Assembly: GCA_964058805.1 (NCBI GenBank)
Contig: CAXKVV010000281.1
Location: 1-63,216, forward strand
Source: Schoenoplectus triqueter
Taxonomy: Eukaryota > Streptophyta > Magnoliopsida > Poales > Cyperaceae
Length of the DNA: 63,216 nt
Reading direction: 5' to 3'
Below the pieces are notes generated by a model. That model saw only the letters and a list, made by a program, of their open reading frames with translations, was not told where the DNA came from and did not search any database. The position numbers and the translations under genes are program-made. Below are positions 1-13,994 of the stretch, piece after piece. Within the stretch, counting starts at the first letter, position 1, and every line of letters starts with the position of its first letter.

Positions 1-312
1 AAATTTAAGAGGAATTTATTATTCAGTGGGCTTCACTATTAATGAAAAATAGAACCGTTAATTTGACAGCCGATCGGTTTTCATCCTAATATGAGTTAGG
101 ATAATGACATTAAGGAGCCAGAACTGTCACATGTTGGCGCCCCCTGGACAACTCTGAAATTTTTTATTTTCAAACTTCTATGGTCTTGCTTGTCAATGTA
201 TAAATTGCATCTATCTAATTTAAAAAAAAATGAATTTATATCGGTTTGACTCCACGCCATAGTAAAATCATCCGCAAATTATTCATAAATAGTTCATTTT
301 TTATTCTTTCAT

Positions 313-835
313 AAATAATTCATCAGTTTAATATATAATATATTTTTTGGTCAAAAAATATTTTATTGCGAATAAAACGTTTTTGGTAATATATGTATAA
401 TATTTTAAATGGTTATTTATATATTTTTATATATTTTAAAGTTTTAATATTTTAATATATTTTGTGTATATTTTATGAAACAAATTGTCCCCAGATTATA
501 TCTGAATCTCAAATTTTTAATTTCATCGAACAATTCCCGAATCACGAATTTGTTACTATGCTCCACGTCGAGTGGATGGTAACAACGTAGAGCGGGAGTG
601 TTCTCAGTCCCGTAGAGCATAGTAAGAAATTTGTGATTCGAAAAATGTTCGGCGAAGTTAAAAAAATTGAGATTCAAGTATAATACGAGTATAATTTGAG
701 AATACTTTGTTTCATATAAAATAAATAAAATGTATATTAAATGTTAAAACTTTAAAATATATAAAAGAATATAAAAATTATTTAAAATATTTGAGTAAAT
801 AAGAAATAAATTGTGAGATCTACATTTTATGGAAT
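313..835. repeat. Fold-back repeat 1 upstream of the receptor kinase
   Basis: A large imperfect inverted repeat. Arms at about 468-570 and 615-718 pair, running from a block ending TATGAAACAAA inward to GTTACTATGCTC and GAGCATAGTAA. AT-rich outer arms (about 400-467 and 719-800) also pair. The centre (about 570-615) is GC-richer. I see no coding potential, transposase or clear target duplication, so this is a palindromic MITE-like unit of unknown superfamily. Confidence 0.6.
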
Positions 836-894
836 TCCGAATCATGTAAGGTCAAATCACTCCACGGCATAATAATATGATCGTGAATTATTAA

Positions 895-1190
895 CGAATA
901 GTTCATTTTTTATTCTTAACCACGAATAATTCATCAATTTAATATATAATTTGTTTTAGAAAAAACGTTTTATTCATAAAGTTTTTAACATTTTAATATA
1001 TATTTTATATGAAACAAATTATTCTCAAATTATATTCAAATTATATTCAAATCTTAAAATTTTAATTTCGTTAAATATTTTCAAATAACAAACTTATTAC
1101 TATGCTATATGCGACTGAGAACCTTAAGAGTATCCCGCTCTAAGTTATTACTATTCACTCGGCGTGGAGCGTAGTAATAAGTTCCTGATT
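895..1190. repeat. Fold-back repeat 2, diverged relative of repeat 1
   Basis: This copies parts of the 241-600 region in the same order: the segment ending ATAGTTCATTTTTTATTCTT, an AT-rich block, the ATATGAAACAAATTATTCTC block, then a central hairpin between TTACTATGCTAT and GGAGCGTAGTAATAAG. The right arm is shorter than in repeat 1. The two copies lie in tandem before the receptor-kinase leader. Confidence 0.5.
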
Positions 1191-1394
1191 TAGACACTCG
1201 AGGCGCAATTCACATATTTGAGACCGTATCTACATGCGTATCCAGGCCGTATCAACGCTCGATCCCAGCCAGCGAGTATTTGTATCGGCCTATCGGCCCA
1301 TCGGGGCAGCATGTTCCGACAGCATAACGACCCCGACCTCTAGCAGAGATCCACGTGTCGGCTCTGCGTAACGGCCATCACGTGACTCGCACGG

Positions 1395-2038
1395 GTCTCC
1401 TTATAACACCTATAGCAAGTAGTTCAGTTCAGTACCAAGTCGCAGCCTTCTTCAATCTTCCCTCCGTTTGAGCTTCAAATTCCGAAATATTCTAGAAAAA
1501 TCGGAGTTTAGTCTGAGTTCGATTGAAGTTTGAATCCGGTTGCTCACAGAGTCTTGATTCGTTGAGTGTTCCTTCGTTCTCTTTTTGTGGTCAACTGACC
1601 TTGCTTTTGTTTTGAGGTGAGTTCTTGAATCTCTCTTTTCGATCTCACACTCGTATTCTTCTTCGTTTTCTAATTGTAGCTGCACATGATATAGCTTCTA
1701 TTGATTTCTTTCTATTTGAATCGAATTTTTAGTTTAATTGGTGAAAAATAACTTAATTTCGATTTGAAAAGAACGTGACTTTCTTCTCTGGTCGTCCAGA
1801 ATCCACCTTTTTGACACAAGAATATAGTACTGATGCTTCTTGTTCCGTATTTTCTTTGAAGCTGCGTCTTAGTTCGGCTAAATCTCTTTATTTATCATTT
1901 TCTTTCCTTAATTGGATATAAGATGATGTCAATGAAAGACCTAGCTGAGATGCTTAGATTGAGCTCGGGTGCAAATTCTCTATAACTATTACCAACCTTT
2001 TATTGAAACTTTTTCGTTAAAAACAGGATACATCAGTG
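1395..2038 (+). promoter_or_regulatory. Probable 5' leader of the receptor-kinase gene, with a leader intron
   Basis: A pyrimidine-rich, higher-GC tract follows the AT-rich repeats and no long ORF crosses it. A good donor (TTTGAG|GTGAGT, intron from 1617) and acceptor (AAACAG|GATA, exon from 2027) define a plausible 410-bp leader intron ending 12 bp before the ATG at 2039. CTTATAAC near 1400 could be a weak TATA box. Inferred from splice signals only. Confidence 0.45.
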
Positions 2039-5000
2039 ATGTCTACAAGAAAAAGAAGCGACCTTCTATCGCTCTGCTTGTATGGAAATGTGGTTCTCCT
2101 CTACTTCTACTCTGCATCAGCTTTCACGGATTCCTTAGATGGTAATCCTATCTACTGTTCATGTTTTATTTTAGAAACTCGTAATAGGCATCTATGGATT
2201 GCAAAACCAGAGATTCCCAGAACTCTGCACTCAATGTAAATAATATAGTATAATTGTAACACTATTCAATTTCACACTTTGGACAACTTAAGGGTCAATT
2301 GTCCAATTTTTGTTGATTCACAATTAGGGTAGCAGACAATGTACACATAAGGTAGAACCATATTACCAGTATTTCTGTCTTCTAATTTTTATCAATTTCT
2401 GTGTCCAGTGAAAGCAATGGAGGATTTTTATGCAGTGTTGAACCAGACAACTCAGTTAACCGGTTGGAAGGCAACTGGAGGGGATCCGTGTGGTGAGAAC
2501 TGGACAGGTGTCTCGTGCTCTAGTTCTTCTATCACTTCCATGTAATACTTTTCTTGTACCTCAACTGTAGAACTAGAAACCAATTTATCTTGATATTTTT
2601 CAATTTGTATTTTTATTGTGAAACTTGAACAGAAAGCTAAGCGGGCTTGGACTTGGTGGGACAATGAGTACTCAGCTCTCTTCTTTCCTTTCACTCACTC
2701 AGCTGTAAGCTTATTTTCATGACACTCAATTTTCATTAGTTGCATAGTTCCAAATTTTGAAGTATTCTTTCCAGAAACTAGTATGTTTCATTAATGATTT
2801 GCAGAATAATATTACATATTTGAAACATAAAGATGGTCTCCTTGTAAATACAGAAACTTTGAAACTGTTGTGATTTGTGTTTTAAAATTAAAACGTCACA
2901 TTTTTGCATGTACTATTTATATGGTGCAGGGACATGAGCTACAATAATATTTCTGGGGAAATTCCTTCCGGTTTACCCCCAAATGCTACTTTCATGTAGG
3001 CTTCTTGCTTTTTACAGTATTTGATTTGAAGTTCAAATTGACATCCAAAATTTAGTACTCTAATTAGTCTACTGCTATGTAGAAACTTGGCAGCTAATAG
3101 GCTTGTGAGTAACATCCCTATGTCATTGCCTTCTTTGAAGAGCCTCAAGTATCTGTAAGAATTCTTCTATTAGAAAAAAAGTATGATGGCATGTACAAAA
3201 AAGGTCCTTCAAAGATGCATTTAAATATTTCTTCTTTATTGCAGAAATGTGAGCTACAATAATCTGTTTGGGGTGGTTGGCAATGCATTCACAGATATGA
3301 CAAGTTTAGAAATATTGTACGAAATTCTAAGTAATATAATTGGGTAACAATTTTGCATTCGTTGCAATATTTAAATCTTTCTATTTATAACACATGATCT
3401 CTTCAGGGATCTATCATTCAATAGTTTCTCAGGAGATCTGCCCAGCTCATTTGGTTCATTACAAAATCTTCACTCTCTGTGAGTACTCTCTTTAGTCTAT
3501 CTTTTCAATTAAATAATAATTAGTCGGCTGAACTTCTCCCTTCCTCCTCTCTCAGCTACTTGCAGCATAATCAGTTCACAGGCTCAGTGAACTATTTAGC
3601 AGATCTCCCTCTTAAAAATCTGTATGTCCCATTTATTCATCTTTCTATATGTAAATCATTAAAATTAATTAATATTGATCTATTAGTTTGATTTTGTTCT
3701 CAGAAATATTGAAAATAACACCTTCAGTGGTTATGTGCCGAAACAATTTGAGCTCATTCCCGAACTCAGGTATTCAAAGTTTACTAGTAAAATTTAATTA
3801 GAAACACACAGAAAACTGAATTATCTTGTCGAGATGAATCTATGGAATGTACTCTGATCTGATAACATACCAGAGATGGCAAATGGAGTCTGGTATATTG
3901 GTACTGAGAGATACAGACTAGTTACCAGGCTTCACTACCAGGAAAAAGAGTTCCTTGGCCTCAATCCTTGATTACACAACTGACCAATATTTTAGATAAT
4001 ATGTTCCATAGTTAAATTATAGTCTTTCTTTAGTACTCTCAATTTGCATAATTTAAATATTTTCAGGATAGAAGCAAATCAGTTCGAGCCATATTTCCTG
4101 AACCGAAGCAGAACCGTCTACCCTCCTCTGCCATCAGCAGACAAAAATGTTAGCCATACCCCAAAAGTTACATACGATGTTCCTCATCAACGCCCCCACA
4201 AAAAGAGCAATGTGGCCGTTGCGCTCATGGCGGCAGCTTTCAGCTCTATTTTTGTCAGCTTTGCAATATCCTTGGCAGTGTATCTCCTTATTCGACGGTC
4301 CCGCAATGAAGATGCAATTACAACTATAATGTCTTCCCCTTCTGTCATGTCACAACCAGTTGGTAAATTTTGAATGATTGCATTTTTGTCAATACAATGT
4401 AAAATAACATCTTTCCTCAATTAATTCCTTGCTTTTAATCTGTACATGTTTTATGATTAGTAACCATTTCTATTATTTAAAATAAAATTATCTTCTGATC
4501 ATTAACTACAAACCTGTTAGTAAATGTTTGGTTGTTACTAGTATATAGCTTAAATAATGCAGGTGTGTACTTATCATTGCCGTAATTTGCTCATTCTTTT
4601 AAAAACTAGTGATATAGTAGATACATCCTTGCTCCTTACACCTTGTTATTGGTACTTGAAGAGGATTGTTTTTTAAATTGGTTTGTTTCAAATTTTCAGG
4701 ATCAAACAGTACTTCAATGGCAAGCATACACTCTCCTTTCCTCCAGGAAATAAATCCCGCAAGAAGTCACAAAATAGGAGGAAGGATATCTTTCTCTAAT
4801 CGGTTTAGAAAACTGCCACTCTCGAGGCAATATTTTGCTTCAGACCTTTCAATAGCCACAAATGATTACAGTAGAGAAGCACTTATTGGTGCAGGTCCTG
4901 TCGGTTCAGTTTTCAAAGCACTGTTTCCTGATGGTCAGGTTAGTTTTGAAAGCACTGTTCCTATGACTACAGTAAAACTTGGTTCTAAATTGTGCTGAAG

Positions 5001-6960
5001 GCAACTGGTGCAATACAATATTGCATATGGTTCTGACATGTAGGTATCTATGGACTGACATTTGTTTTCCATTTTTGTAGAACTAGAAGTTATGACATTC
5101 CAATTTAGCAACCATTTTTTTTGTGGTGTTCTCTATGACCTCTCTCTCTTAAAGCAGATATTGGCAGTTAAGAGAATTGAGGTGGTACACATGGACCCAT
5201 TGGAACAAGAACAAGAGGAGTTCCTGGACTTGGTTTCGACCATGTCTGATCTAAAGCACCCAAACATAAGCATTCTTCAAGGCTATTGCATTGATCCAGG
5301 TCACCATGCCCTATTATATGGTTATGCACGAAATGGTTCACTTTACAGTGCCTTATTTTCCAAAAGTGGAGATACGCAGAAGCCTCTTTCGTTGAAATTG
5401 AGGCTTAGAATTGCTTTGGGTGTTTCCCATGCTTTAGAGTACGTGCCATTTTAAATCACTTACAACAAGTTTACTTTTCCAGATAGATCTTCCTGTTGAT
5501 TTTTTTTTTCTTTTTTTGACAGGTACATGCATGAGATATGCTCACCTCCAGTTGCACACGGGAATATTAAAGCTAGAAACATCTTACTTGACGAAGAATT
5601 TGTGCCACATGTTACTGATTTTGGCTTAGCCATGCTTCCTCACATTGTCTCCGCCACAAGTGGGGTATTTGCCCATTTATGTCCAAATTATAATAACCAA
5701 ATTTTCTGCTATTTCTTCATTTTGGACTGATTATAAACTATCTTAATTTGTTTTTCTGTGAAACAGGATTTTAAAATGTTTGAAGGGTCAAAAGGGTACA
5801 CAGCACCGGAGATGAAAACACCGGGTTCAGACATGATAAAAGGCGATATTTTTAGTTTTGGTGTTCTTTTACTCGAGCTACTGACAGGACTTAAGGCCTT
5901 TGATAGGTAATCCCTTTAATTTTTAATTATTTAAAGTTATAACCCATATTTTCATGAAAAACTGAAACTTAGAAAATGTGCAAGCAGGTCAAATCCGTAT
6001 TCATTTATTGTAAAAGTAGAGCTAACCATTTTTTTGCCCAACAAATTGTGTTCTGATGAAAATAGTAGTGAAACTGGGGAACAGGAGCAGTATCTAGTCC
6101 AGTATGCATTGGCGCATCTCCATGATCTGGAATCTTTGCAAAGAATAGCTGATCCCACCATAAGTGACACGATTCCCTCACACTCTCTTTCCTGCCTGGC
6201 TGACATCATCCTGCTCTGCATACAAGTACCTTTTCCCTTTTTTTTTGAAGCAAATATTGTGTTTTTAGGGTCCTGGAAAATATCCACCAGACCAGGTTTG
6301 CGAAGTATCCTACATATTGGGGTTTATTTAAATATACATCCTTCCTCAGGAAGCAAAATTTAACCAACACAATCAACTGTCATTGTGAATATCACTTGAA
6401 ATAAGAAGTTACAGCTTACTAGTCACCTTTTACTTCAAAAAAAAAAGAAGAAGTTACAGCTTGCAGAAAGGAGGCTGACAAAAGGCAGGGCAAAGTTTTT
6501 GTTATCTTTTGTGGTACTGAAGTAGGAAGTAAATTGCAATTATTTCAAAAATGAATTCAGTATTCATTAAAATACGCAAAATATCTGAGAAAATGTTGGA
6601 AGCAACAAATATTGGAGAGAAAATGTACTCAATCCGTTAAGAGCTATAAGTTGTGGTGTATATTATGCCTAAACTACTGTTTATTTATTTTGAAAAACAC
6701 AGCCAGTGCCAGAATTCAGACTGCAAATGAGTGAGGTAGCAGAGAGACTGGCAAGTCTTGTTCAGAAAGTTGGCCACCAGCACAGCAGCCGTCCGGCCCC
6801 CAGCTGTCGGGATGATCCTAGAATGCTTGGTATGGACCATGGTGCCTCTTTCTGGACTACCAACTCCCACTTCGATCCTTCCTCTTCTCCCTCTACTGGC
6901 CGGGCTCCAGCTGTCAGGCTGATATCACAAGCATGTGAGAAAATTGGCGCAACTCATTGA
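2039..6960 (+). CDS. SRF: STRUBBELIG-receptor-family LRR receptor-like kinase (likely pseudokinase)
   Basis: Sixteen coding exons joined in frame give 745 residues: 2039-2141, 2409-2541, 2633-2704, 2930-2995, 3083-3154, 3245-3316, 3407-3478, 3556-3621, 3704-3769, 4067-4362, 4700-4938, 5158-5438, 5523-5664, 5767-5906, 6066-6225, 6703-6960. Order of parts: signal peptide (about 1-30), N-terminal LRR cap with [13 protein letters not shown], about six LRRs on 66- or 72-nt exons, a short Pro-containing linker, one membrane span (about 290-316), a juxtamembrane region and a kinase domain (about 395-690). This is the SRF plan; SRF proteins act at the plasma membrane in tissue patterning and growth. 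The glycine loop GAGPVGSV (403-410), Lys424 of AVK, DFG (545-547) and TAPE (572-575) are kept. HRD is replaced by His-Gly-Asn (525-527), so the catalytic Asp is missing. This fits the atypical kinases of this family. Which SRF subgroup it belongs to was not resolved. Confidence 0.94.
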
Positions 6961-7606
6961 CTGAAACTCAGAACTTGACTCATTAACTCAACGAGATAAG
7001 TTGAACTTGTATATGTTACTCTGGAGTTTTGCATTGGAATATTTTGCAGTGATATTCACAGACAAAAGTACCTGTTATTTTTTTTATCACATTCTTTGTT
7101 AAATTTTGTTGACATACACGTTCTCGGATGTGTTTGCAAGCTGGATATTTCATCAAGCAGTTTGTGGGCACGTCGAGTTTAATCCAAAAGGTGTATATAT
7201 ATCGAGACCATCGGTTCTATGAAGTTTTGAAGAGAGATGCGAATGATTCATGATTTTAGAGTCAATGTACATACTAGGATTAGGGTGTCGACTGCGAGTT
7301 AAATTCGATTGGTGGGATTTCCAGGAGAAATAAGAAAGCAGCACAACTGGGCTGTAATTTGTATTTTTCAACCTCGCTAGTCGCTAGACTATTCTAGGTC
7401 CAAGAGATGTCGGATCAGACGAGTTGAATCCAAAATGGATATTGCAGTATTGCTAAAGCGGGCTAAACCGAAATTTATATATTTTAGTTTTAGTAAAAAC
7501 ATGATAACATCTCGAGTTGTACATATTTAACTGTGCGCTTATTCACGAAAACTGATCGACTCACAGTTATAGTTATTTTCGCTGGTTTAACAAAAAAATT
7601 TCCTAC
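6961..7606. other. Convergent intergenic gap
   Basis: 646 bp lie between the stop codons of the receptor kinase (+) and the lipoxygenase (-). It must hold both 3' UTRs and both poly(A) sites. I see no further gene or repeat in it. Confidence 0.7.
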
Positions 7607-10600
7607 TCAAATAGAGATGCTGTTGGGAATCCCCTTGCCGGTGACACCAGGTCCAGAGAAGGGCTTGAGCAGTTCATACGGGACGATCCCTGCACCACAT
7701 CTATTCAGCAATCTTGTATCTAAGTTTTTCTCATCTATTATGCCCTCTATCTCCTTCATTCTCCCACTGAGCCTCTCAAATGCTGCATTTATGGCTGGCT
7801 CGGCTTTCCATGAAAGTTCTGGCTTGTCACCCATATATTCTTCATCTATTGAGTGAGATGACAGTATGTCCAGAACTGCCATCACAACTGTTGCCTGAAT
7901 TTGAGAAGGGAAGCAGTCCAATAGAGCTTTCTCAGGTTTATTCCAGAATGTCTTGTAAGATTCTAACTTGGTATCCTCAACCGGTATGTTCGTGCGAGCT
8001 ATAGTTGGTCTGTTCGGGAAGTAACCTGCATAGTGGTACTGGCCAAAATTGACGGCTGCGTGGTGTCCAGAGGCGACCCAAATGATGATGGTCAGAATGT
8101 GGATTAGGTCCTCTTGGTTCTCCAATTTGGGCCACCAAGGCTCATCCTTTTTGTCAGCGTGACCCATTGTTCTGATCTCTAACCACCATTCTTGGAGCTC
8201 AGGGTCTTGCAAAACATCAGTTGCTGATTTGTAGTAGTGATTCACATAATCTGTGATCCACTCCTTAATTGACGTCCATATGAGTAACCCATCGTTAGCA
8301 TATGGGTAGTCTTCTATGGTTAGCCTTAGCCCATGTTCAGCACTTGGATCCTCCACAGCCATCCCTCTATATTTGAAGGGAATAAAACACCAACAAAACT
8401 GATTAGCTTAATTATACTGTGTGTGCGGTTTGCTAGGATTACTAAAGGTTTGTACCGGTACCAGTTGTTTGGTACTGTGGTACATACCGCCTCTGACTAT
8501 GTTCTTTTATTCAGTTTCTATGAAACTGGTGAAGTACTCCACTTTTCTCAACAAAAAAAAATACAGCATGTGTGGCTGTGTGCATTGTTGCATCGATGTA
8601 TGAAATTATGGTAGTTGTCTACCTTCTAATTAGATCAGCTGGTAAGGCCTCCATATCGAACCGCCATTCCAGGCCATATGCCACTGAACTGAGCTCCATT
8701 GAATACTTTGCTGGTGAGAAGGATGATTCGATGATACCCCCAGCATTAATTAGGGCCTCCCTGGCAAGTGCATTTATTTCCATTGTATACCTGAAATGTG
8801 GGTGCAGCAGTCTGTAGATAGGGTGCATTGCGCTCAATTGTCGGTTCGTTGCTATGATGTATGGCTCGGTGCAACAATGTGTCCTCAACCTATATAGTAC
8901 CACCATATAATAGGAAAATATTAGTTTTGTACTTAATAACACTTGCATGTTTCTTCTCTCGCGCATTGTAGCAATTTTTAACTGAATAAATTATCTAATT
9001 AACTAAGTGGATTGAAATAACAAGGGAAAATTTTGAGTTTTTGAGTCAGTGTTGTTTGGTTCGATTTCAGGTAGTGCATATGTAGTCTGAAAGATATTAT
9101 TTATCCTCACCAATGGCTGACAAGTTGATGATATCCGGAGTCATGTGCGCAAACATGCACTTTTGCTAGCTTCCACAGCCAAGCAGCAGTTGCGTCCCAG
9201 CTATCAGTGAATACTTGTTTCCATTGTGGTTTTGTTGGTGATGCAGGGCGGGTTAATTCAATGGCTATTGGCATAAGAGTGCCTTCATTTGTAAGAAAGA
9301 ATACTGTACGAGAACCATACAGAGTTGTGTTCTCCAACCCTCGTACTTTGTGCACATATGGAAGCAGGAGGTCATGGTAGTCTAGGATGAACAATTTCTT
9401 CTGCTTGATTGCCTAAATTAATTTATCATTGCAAGAAAACAGGATCAGTAATTACAAGTAGTACTAAAGAGCTGATTCAATAAGCCCTGGCGTGCGGCCC
9501 GGGTTCTTAGCTCATCTCCCAATTTCTGTGAAATTTGAAGTAAATTAAATTAAATTATACTTTTGAGTTTTTTGCATTTTACTGAGAATTTTATTACATA
9601 AATGGTAAAGATTGTACTGGTTCTAAATTCAAACGATACGTGTACAAGATGAAGTAATTCAAGGTAAATTTTTCATTGTAGAAGTTCATTTTGTGACTTC
9701 TCTATTTTTGTTTTTGCATTTTCAAAACTTCAACCATATAACACATTTTAACAAAAAAAAGTCAGAAATATATATCAGCTTTTTGATACCTCTTCTGCAG
9801 TCATGGCTCCCTTTATTTCTTGTTCAATGAGCTTTGGCGTGATCAGAGACTCTGGTGGGCCATAGATTTCAGGATCCAGCTTGCTTACTATAGGTAGTTC
9901 CTGTTACATATAACAGACAATAACATGCTAAGATTTTGCATTCGATTGTCCTAAGAAGCAAGAACCCTAGGTTGCTGGGAATACATTATCAGTCACGCTC
10001 CAGTTATTTTTGGTTCATATTTTTCTCTCAGAATCAGCTCTCGAATATAATTAAATTTATAATCTTTTTAAACATCGCAAGAGTGCTATGTATATAGTGA
10101 ATGATGCAGAGACGCAACTCCAAATACATGGTTTATTTATTTTTACTACTAATTAAATTTGACCCAAACACAAAATGTCAAGTAATCCAAATACCAGCCT
10201 GTGAATTTCAGTTCTATTTATGTTAAAGAAGGGAGAAAATGGTAATATTTAAAATTCAATGGACAAATAAAAGTACTTACTGTAAGTAGTTTAATACTAA
10301 AAGGATTGAGACCAGCTAGAGTTTGACGGGCGAACTCCTCATCTCTGAACCATGAGAACTTATCTCCTGCATTTTTATGTTTGAGTAATTATAAATTAGC
10401 AAAGGATATTAATCAATTGTCTTTAAATAAATGACATTTGTCTTTGATAGCATTGTCTTTTCGATTTGGGAGACACGTTCAGTTAGAAAAGCACAAAGCT
10501 CTCTGCTTCTTCCATGTTAATAGGCCTCTGATGGTACAGTTTAAATAAAAAATAATATGATTAGTATGAAATCAAGAAATGGCATTACTATCGATCATCT

Positions 10601-13117
10601 CTGGAGTCTCGAATAAAAGAACATTTTCGGTGGTATCTCTGACTGCCTTGATGATTCGTGGAACCAAAGTTCGGAAAAAGCTGAGGCCTTGTTGCTGGGG
10701 TAGCGTAACACCCTCATCGTACAACGAATCGATGGCAGTAAAGTATGGAAATCCTAGTTTGCTGTCATAGATAGCCGTCTCTACTGATGGCACAATTGCA
10801 TGCAAAACTGAACGCAGGGTTTTCACCGAGAAAGTCGCTTGTTTCACTTCGGAAAAAGCTTCGTCTCTAGGTATGTAAACCGAACCGCTCCTTTGTTCTG
10901 AATGGGGATCTGCAGAATATAAAGTCATGCATTAACTCATAATATATCAAAAGTTCTTGTTTTACAAGGATGCATATTATTTTTTTTTATTTTTAGGGAT
11001 AAAAAGTATGTTTTTTTTTCTTTCTATTTTTCTTTTATTTATTTCTTCTTTTCACCGAGTTGGTTTTATTAAAGTAAAGGGTTTACAAATTGAGATCATT
11101 CAATTATATACACAGAGAGAGTTGGGTTACGATGTTATACGTAGCATGAATGGTCTGTGTGCTATAATTATTTTTTTGTCTTTAAAGTTTAAATGATTGA
11201 TTTGACAAATAAAAAAGTTCTTCAAATGAAAATATAGTTGGAGATCAAATTTTATATTTAAATTTGCAGAATTCTTAAAGACTTTTTTCCTTGGGTTATT
11301 CGGGGGAGCTTTATAGCTTGGTATGTCTCGCAAAATCCTCTGTGAGTACATACTACAGGCGAGGAACTTTTTAGAATTATTTTTAATATTTTTTAAAATA
11401 GTTAGAAAATCACTTCTTTTGAATGACCCATAATAATTAAATCAAGTTATTTACTAACTATCTTGAAAAATAGTAAAAAAACCTAAAAAAAAATTTAAAA
11501 TTTGATCTACAACTAGATTTTCATATAAATATTATTTTAATCGGTCAGATCAACTATTTAAACTTCGAGACAGAGAAATGATCCGTAGCATACGGTTCAT
11601 CCGTGCTATGCATAGCACCGTAGCAAAATTCTCCCTCTCTCTCTATATATATGGATATCCATTACGCTACTTCGCGAAGAAAAAAAATATTTTGCTTCGG
11701 CCTAACAAATCTCACAAAATTAAAGTTTAAATTGTCAATCTAATTCACCCAACATAAACTACATATTCAAAATTTATGAAATATCAAATATGATTACATT
11801 TGGAACTAGTTTTTTGGATTTTTAAAATACCTCAAAAATAATAATAATAATAATAATAATAGATGCACCTAAAAAATTATCACCTTTTAAGAAAATAGTT
11901 ATAAAGTTTCCAAAATAGTAAAAATTTAATATTCAATATTTTTTTAATATCAAGATTATTATAGACTAATTAGATTAACATTTCGATTTTTCGGTATATG
12001 AAATTTAAAACTGAAGCAAAACGTCTCTTTGTTTCACGAAGCATCATATGGTGTACATATAGGGATTGACTACGGTGATTCCATAAGCATTTCGAGCCAA
12101 AAATACTTATGGCTCGAATTTAAAATATTGTGCTTGAAATTTCAATTTAAATATCTCAAAAAATTCTTCATATCATAATCTAGTAGATTATCAATTTTCA
12201 TCATATTTGGAGTTAGTTTACTATGCTTAATGATTTTTGAAAGATGGCTCTAAAAATAATTAAAATACCCATTTTTATAGGCCAAATATTGCTATCTTTA
12301 AAAAATCATTAAGTACAGTAAACTAACTCCAAATATGATGAAAATTGATAATCTATAAGATTATGATATGAATTTTTTTGAGCTATTTAAATTAAAATTT
12401 TGGCCGTGGGATTTTAAAATTTGAGTCATAAACATTTAGCCGAAGTGTTTATGGAATCACTATAGCCAAACTATATATATATAGGGAGATATTATGGTGC
12501 TTCGCGAAGCATGAAGGCATTTTGCTTCGACCTAAAAAAACTCATAAAATCAAAGTTCAAATTATAAATCTAATTCATCCAACATAAACTAAATATTAAA
12601 ATATTATTGAATACTGAATTTGATTACATTTAGAGCTTTCTAACTATTTTTTTTAGGATTTTTAAAAAATGTCCCAAAAATAATAATTAAATAATAATAG
12701 ATACACCTACAAAATTATCATCTTTCAAAAAATAGTTATAAATCTCTAAAAATAGTAAAATTTAGTATTCAATAAGTTTTCAATATCTAGATTACTGTGG
12801 ATTAATTAGATTGATATTTTGAGCTTTCAGTATATGATATTTGAAACTGAAGTAGAATTCATCTTTGCTTTGCAAAGCACTATTTTTTATATCAAACTGT
12901 TGTAGAAAATGAAATTATATATATATTTTTAATTTTTTTGGGCCAAGAGAATCTTACTTGATTTGAGGATTTTAAATCATCTAATAGTGATATTTTTTTC
13001 ATATGAAAAAAATAGCAAAAAATATAAAATTTGATTTTCCATCAGAGTTTGATATTGAGAATGAATTGTACAGTTCAGATCAGTCATTTTTAACTTAAAA
13101 TTTGAGATCATTGAATC

Positions 13118-13155
<38 letters not shown>

Positions 13156-13515
13156 TTTGTCTATTGTGCTTTTGATAGTACTTTGACCAAAATAATATCG
13201 GTCCAAATTTTAATTTTTATACTCAAAATTTATATCACAATATTGTAAAATACTTATTTTTATCATGTTTGGAGTTAATTTTCTATACTTAATATTTTTT
13301 AGAAAGTAAACTTTTTTGACATATAAATTTTATTATTTTTCTATTATTTTAGGGCTATCTTTTAAAAATTATTAACCATAGTAAACTAACTCCAAACATG
13401 ATAAAAAATATATTATATAAGATTATGATATAAAGATTTTATGGAGCTATTTAAATTAAAATTTGAATTGGTAGTATTTCGGCCGAAAAGTGCTATTGGA
13501 AACATAAAAGACAAA

Positions 13516-13560
<45 letters not shown>

Positions 13561-13939
13561 GTTATACTACCATTAGACATAAAGTATAAAATATTTTTTA
13601 TACTTCACGCCGTATCTCTCATTTTCGATTTTAAAATACCGATTCAACTGTTTAATGTTTTCTTCATATTAAAATATATTTGGAGACCAAATTTATATTT
13701 TTTGGAACTTTCTTTTAATATTTTTAGGGTTAGAAAATCATTATTATCAAAAATAATAAACTCGATGATTTTTCTACCTAAAAAAATATATTTTTTTTCA
13801 AAAAATATAAAATTTGATCTCTTAGTATATTTTAATATGGAAAACTTTTCAGATGATTAGATCAATATTTTCAATTCGAGAATGAGATACAGCGTGAAAT
13901 ACAATAGTATTTTGTACTTTGTAACTAAAGGTAGCATTA

Positions 13940-13994
<55 letters not shown>

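Noticed and set aside
13441..13860. 139-codon ORF in lipoxygenase intron 3
   Set aside because: It reads through a MITE and a (TC)n(TA)n tract (runs of Ser-Leu and Ile-Tyr). The composition is that of the repeat, not of a protein.
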